Of a stretch of 64,000 bases of DNA, positions 63,168 to 64,000 are shown one piece after another. A model generated the notes under the pieces. It was given only the letters and a program-made list of their open reading frames with translations. It ran no database searches and had not been told where the DNA came from. Source of the DNA: Henningerozyma blattae CBS 6284. Lineage: Eukaryota; Ascomycota; Saccharomycetes; Saccharomycetales; Saccharomycetaceae. Each line of letters opens with the position of its first letter. Within the stretch, counting starts at the first letter, position 1. Made by a program: the position numbers and the translations under genes. Location of the stretch: NCBI RefSeq assembly GCF_000315915.1, contig NC_020191.1, positions 1 through 64,000 of the forward strand. Direction: 5' to 3'.

Positions 63168-64000
63168 ATGAATCTTATCAAATCGTTTATGAATTTTGGT
63201 GCAAAACCTCAAGAATTAGCAACCATTGCATTGGGCGAATTTGACTTATTAAGATCAGAACTTTCTCCTAAATCATCCTTAGAATGTATTTATAATGATT
63301 CTATTCTTTTCTTAAGAGAAATCAATCAATTTAGCTATGAAATTGTTGTTCAAAAAGTTTTGGATGAATTAGAAGAGACTAATGACGATTTCAATGATGA
63401 ATTGATGATTGATGATACAATTAGTGAGTTATCAGTTCAATCAAAAATAAAAGACAAAGAATGGGCTTTCCCAATCTCTGAAAAGCTAGAATTTTTCAAG
63501 AAATGGAATGAAAAGGGTGAAATTGTTTTCATTTGGAATAATATTTTGGGTGATGAAACCGATGAAAAAGTTCAATATATAATTGATTCTTCTATTGATT
63601 TAGATGATATCGAAACCTTTAAAGAAGGAATATATAGATGTGAATTTGCAACAAAATTTAGAAAACTTCCATCTCAAACACATGATGATTATTTAATTAA
63701 TAGAGAAAATTATTCAAATCAATTGGCAGATTTACAAAATTTACAACTACATTCGGAACTTTCAAATAATAGTCCAATACAACAAAATAATAGAGCATTT
63801 AATTCAAACCCAGATAATACTGTAGTTGACTTGACAGCTACAACGGGTTTAAATGAGTTAATAATAGACCCTAAACAAGAGAATGAAGAGACTCCAGATT
63901 CAACAGAAATTACAACTGGCTCAAGTTTTGATACTGAAAATTTCCAAGATGCTATTGATGTTTTAAATCCTAAAAAGATCGATATATCCCAAAGGATAGA
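63168..64000 (+). CDS. VID27: Vid27 family protein, 5' part only
   Basis: The first 277 codons of the gene; the window ends inside it. The start MNLIKSFMNFGAKPQELATI and the following FDLLRSELSPKSSLECIYND align with the Vid27 N-terminus, as do DDTISELSVQSKIKDKEWAF and GDETDEKVQYIIDSSIDLDD. Vid27 is a conserved cytosolic protein with a C-terminal beta-propeller-like domain, linked to vacuole import and degradation in S. cerevisiae; its molecular role is unclear. The acidic, Asn-rich linker at about 190-270 is expected before the main domain. It is YNL212W in the chromosome XIV order. Confidence 0.93.
   Translation, partial: MNLIKSFMNFGAKPQELATIALGEFDLLRSELSPKSSLECIYNDSILFLREINQFSYEIVVQKVLDELEETNDDFNDELMIDDTISELSVQSKIKDKEWAFPISEKLEFFKKWNEKGEIVFIWNNILGDETDEKVQYIIDSSIDLDDIETFKEGIYRCEFATKFRKLPSQTHDDYLINRENYSNQLADLQNLQLHSELSNNSPIQQNNRAFNSNPDNTVVDLTATTGLNELIIDPKQENEETPDSTEITTGSSFDTENFQDAIDVLNPKKIDISQRI

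Overview
The window is nuclear DNA of a budding yeast of the family Saccharomycetaceae. The DNA is AT-rich, the genes are compact and intronless, and the proteins carry long asparagine/serine-rich disordered stretches. The gene order, with strands, can be read against Saccharomyces cerevisiae chromosomes XIV and IV. From left to right the recognisable genes are a GT91 beta-mannosyltransferase, LRG1, ZWF1, a YNL234W-type globin, BNI4, PDR16, JJJ1, CNM67, ATG4, SSU72, AIM6, U1 snRNA, POP1, ADE12, an orphan gene, ALG9, PHO13, MGS1, YPD1, PPN2, MFG1 and the 5' part of VID27.

The YNL genes (ZWF1, YNL234W, BNI4, PDR16, JJJ1, CNM67, ATG4, SSU72, POP1, ADE12, ALG9, MGS1, PPN2, VID27) and the YDL genes (LRG1, AIM6, PHO13, YPD1, MFG1) are interleaved and keep their relative order and strand. 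Many genes found between them in S. cerevisiae are absent, for example KEX2, LAP3, URE2, RAP1 and GYP7. This fits a lineage that went through the whole-genome duplication and then lost a different set of duplicate copies (Tetrapisispora, Vanderwaltozyma, Kazachstania or Naumovozyma type). I cannot name the genus from the sequence.

Layout. Bases 1-3375 hold no intact gene, only AT-rich DNA with coding-like debris, and look subtelomeric. At 3.4-5.3 kb is a cell-wall beta-mannosyltransferase. From 6.7 kb onward lies the conserved gene array. Its intergenic spaces are unusually large (1-2.3 kb) and contain GC-richer islands, factor-binding motifs, minisatellites and possible gene relics. The best RNA find is a U1 snRNA gene on the minus strand at about 38.55-39.26 kb, recognised from its 5' end, an internal conserved block and its Sm site.

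The genes belong to ordinary cell functions: cell wall and bud neck (GT91, LRG1, BNI4), pentose phosphate and metabolite repair (ZWF1, PHO13), purine synthesis (ADE12), RNA processing (U1, POP1, SSU72, JJJ1), spindle pole (CNM67), autophagy and vacuole (ATG4, PPN2), lipid transfer (PDR16), N-glycosylation (ALG9), replication stress (MGS1), osmosensing (YPD1) and filamentation (MFG1). I see no new multi-gene system. The most notable points are an in-frame TAG in POP1 followed by 84 codons that look like the normal protein end, a globin ending in a CaaX prenylation motif, the long U1 RNA, a likely one-base frameshift at the end of MFG1, and several undescribed repeats and regulatory clusters.
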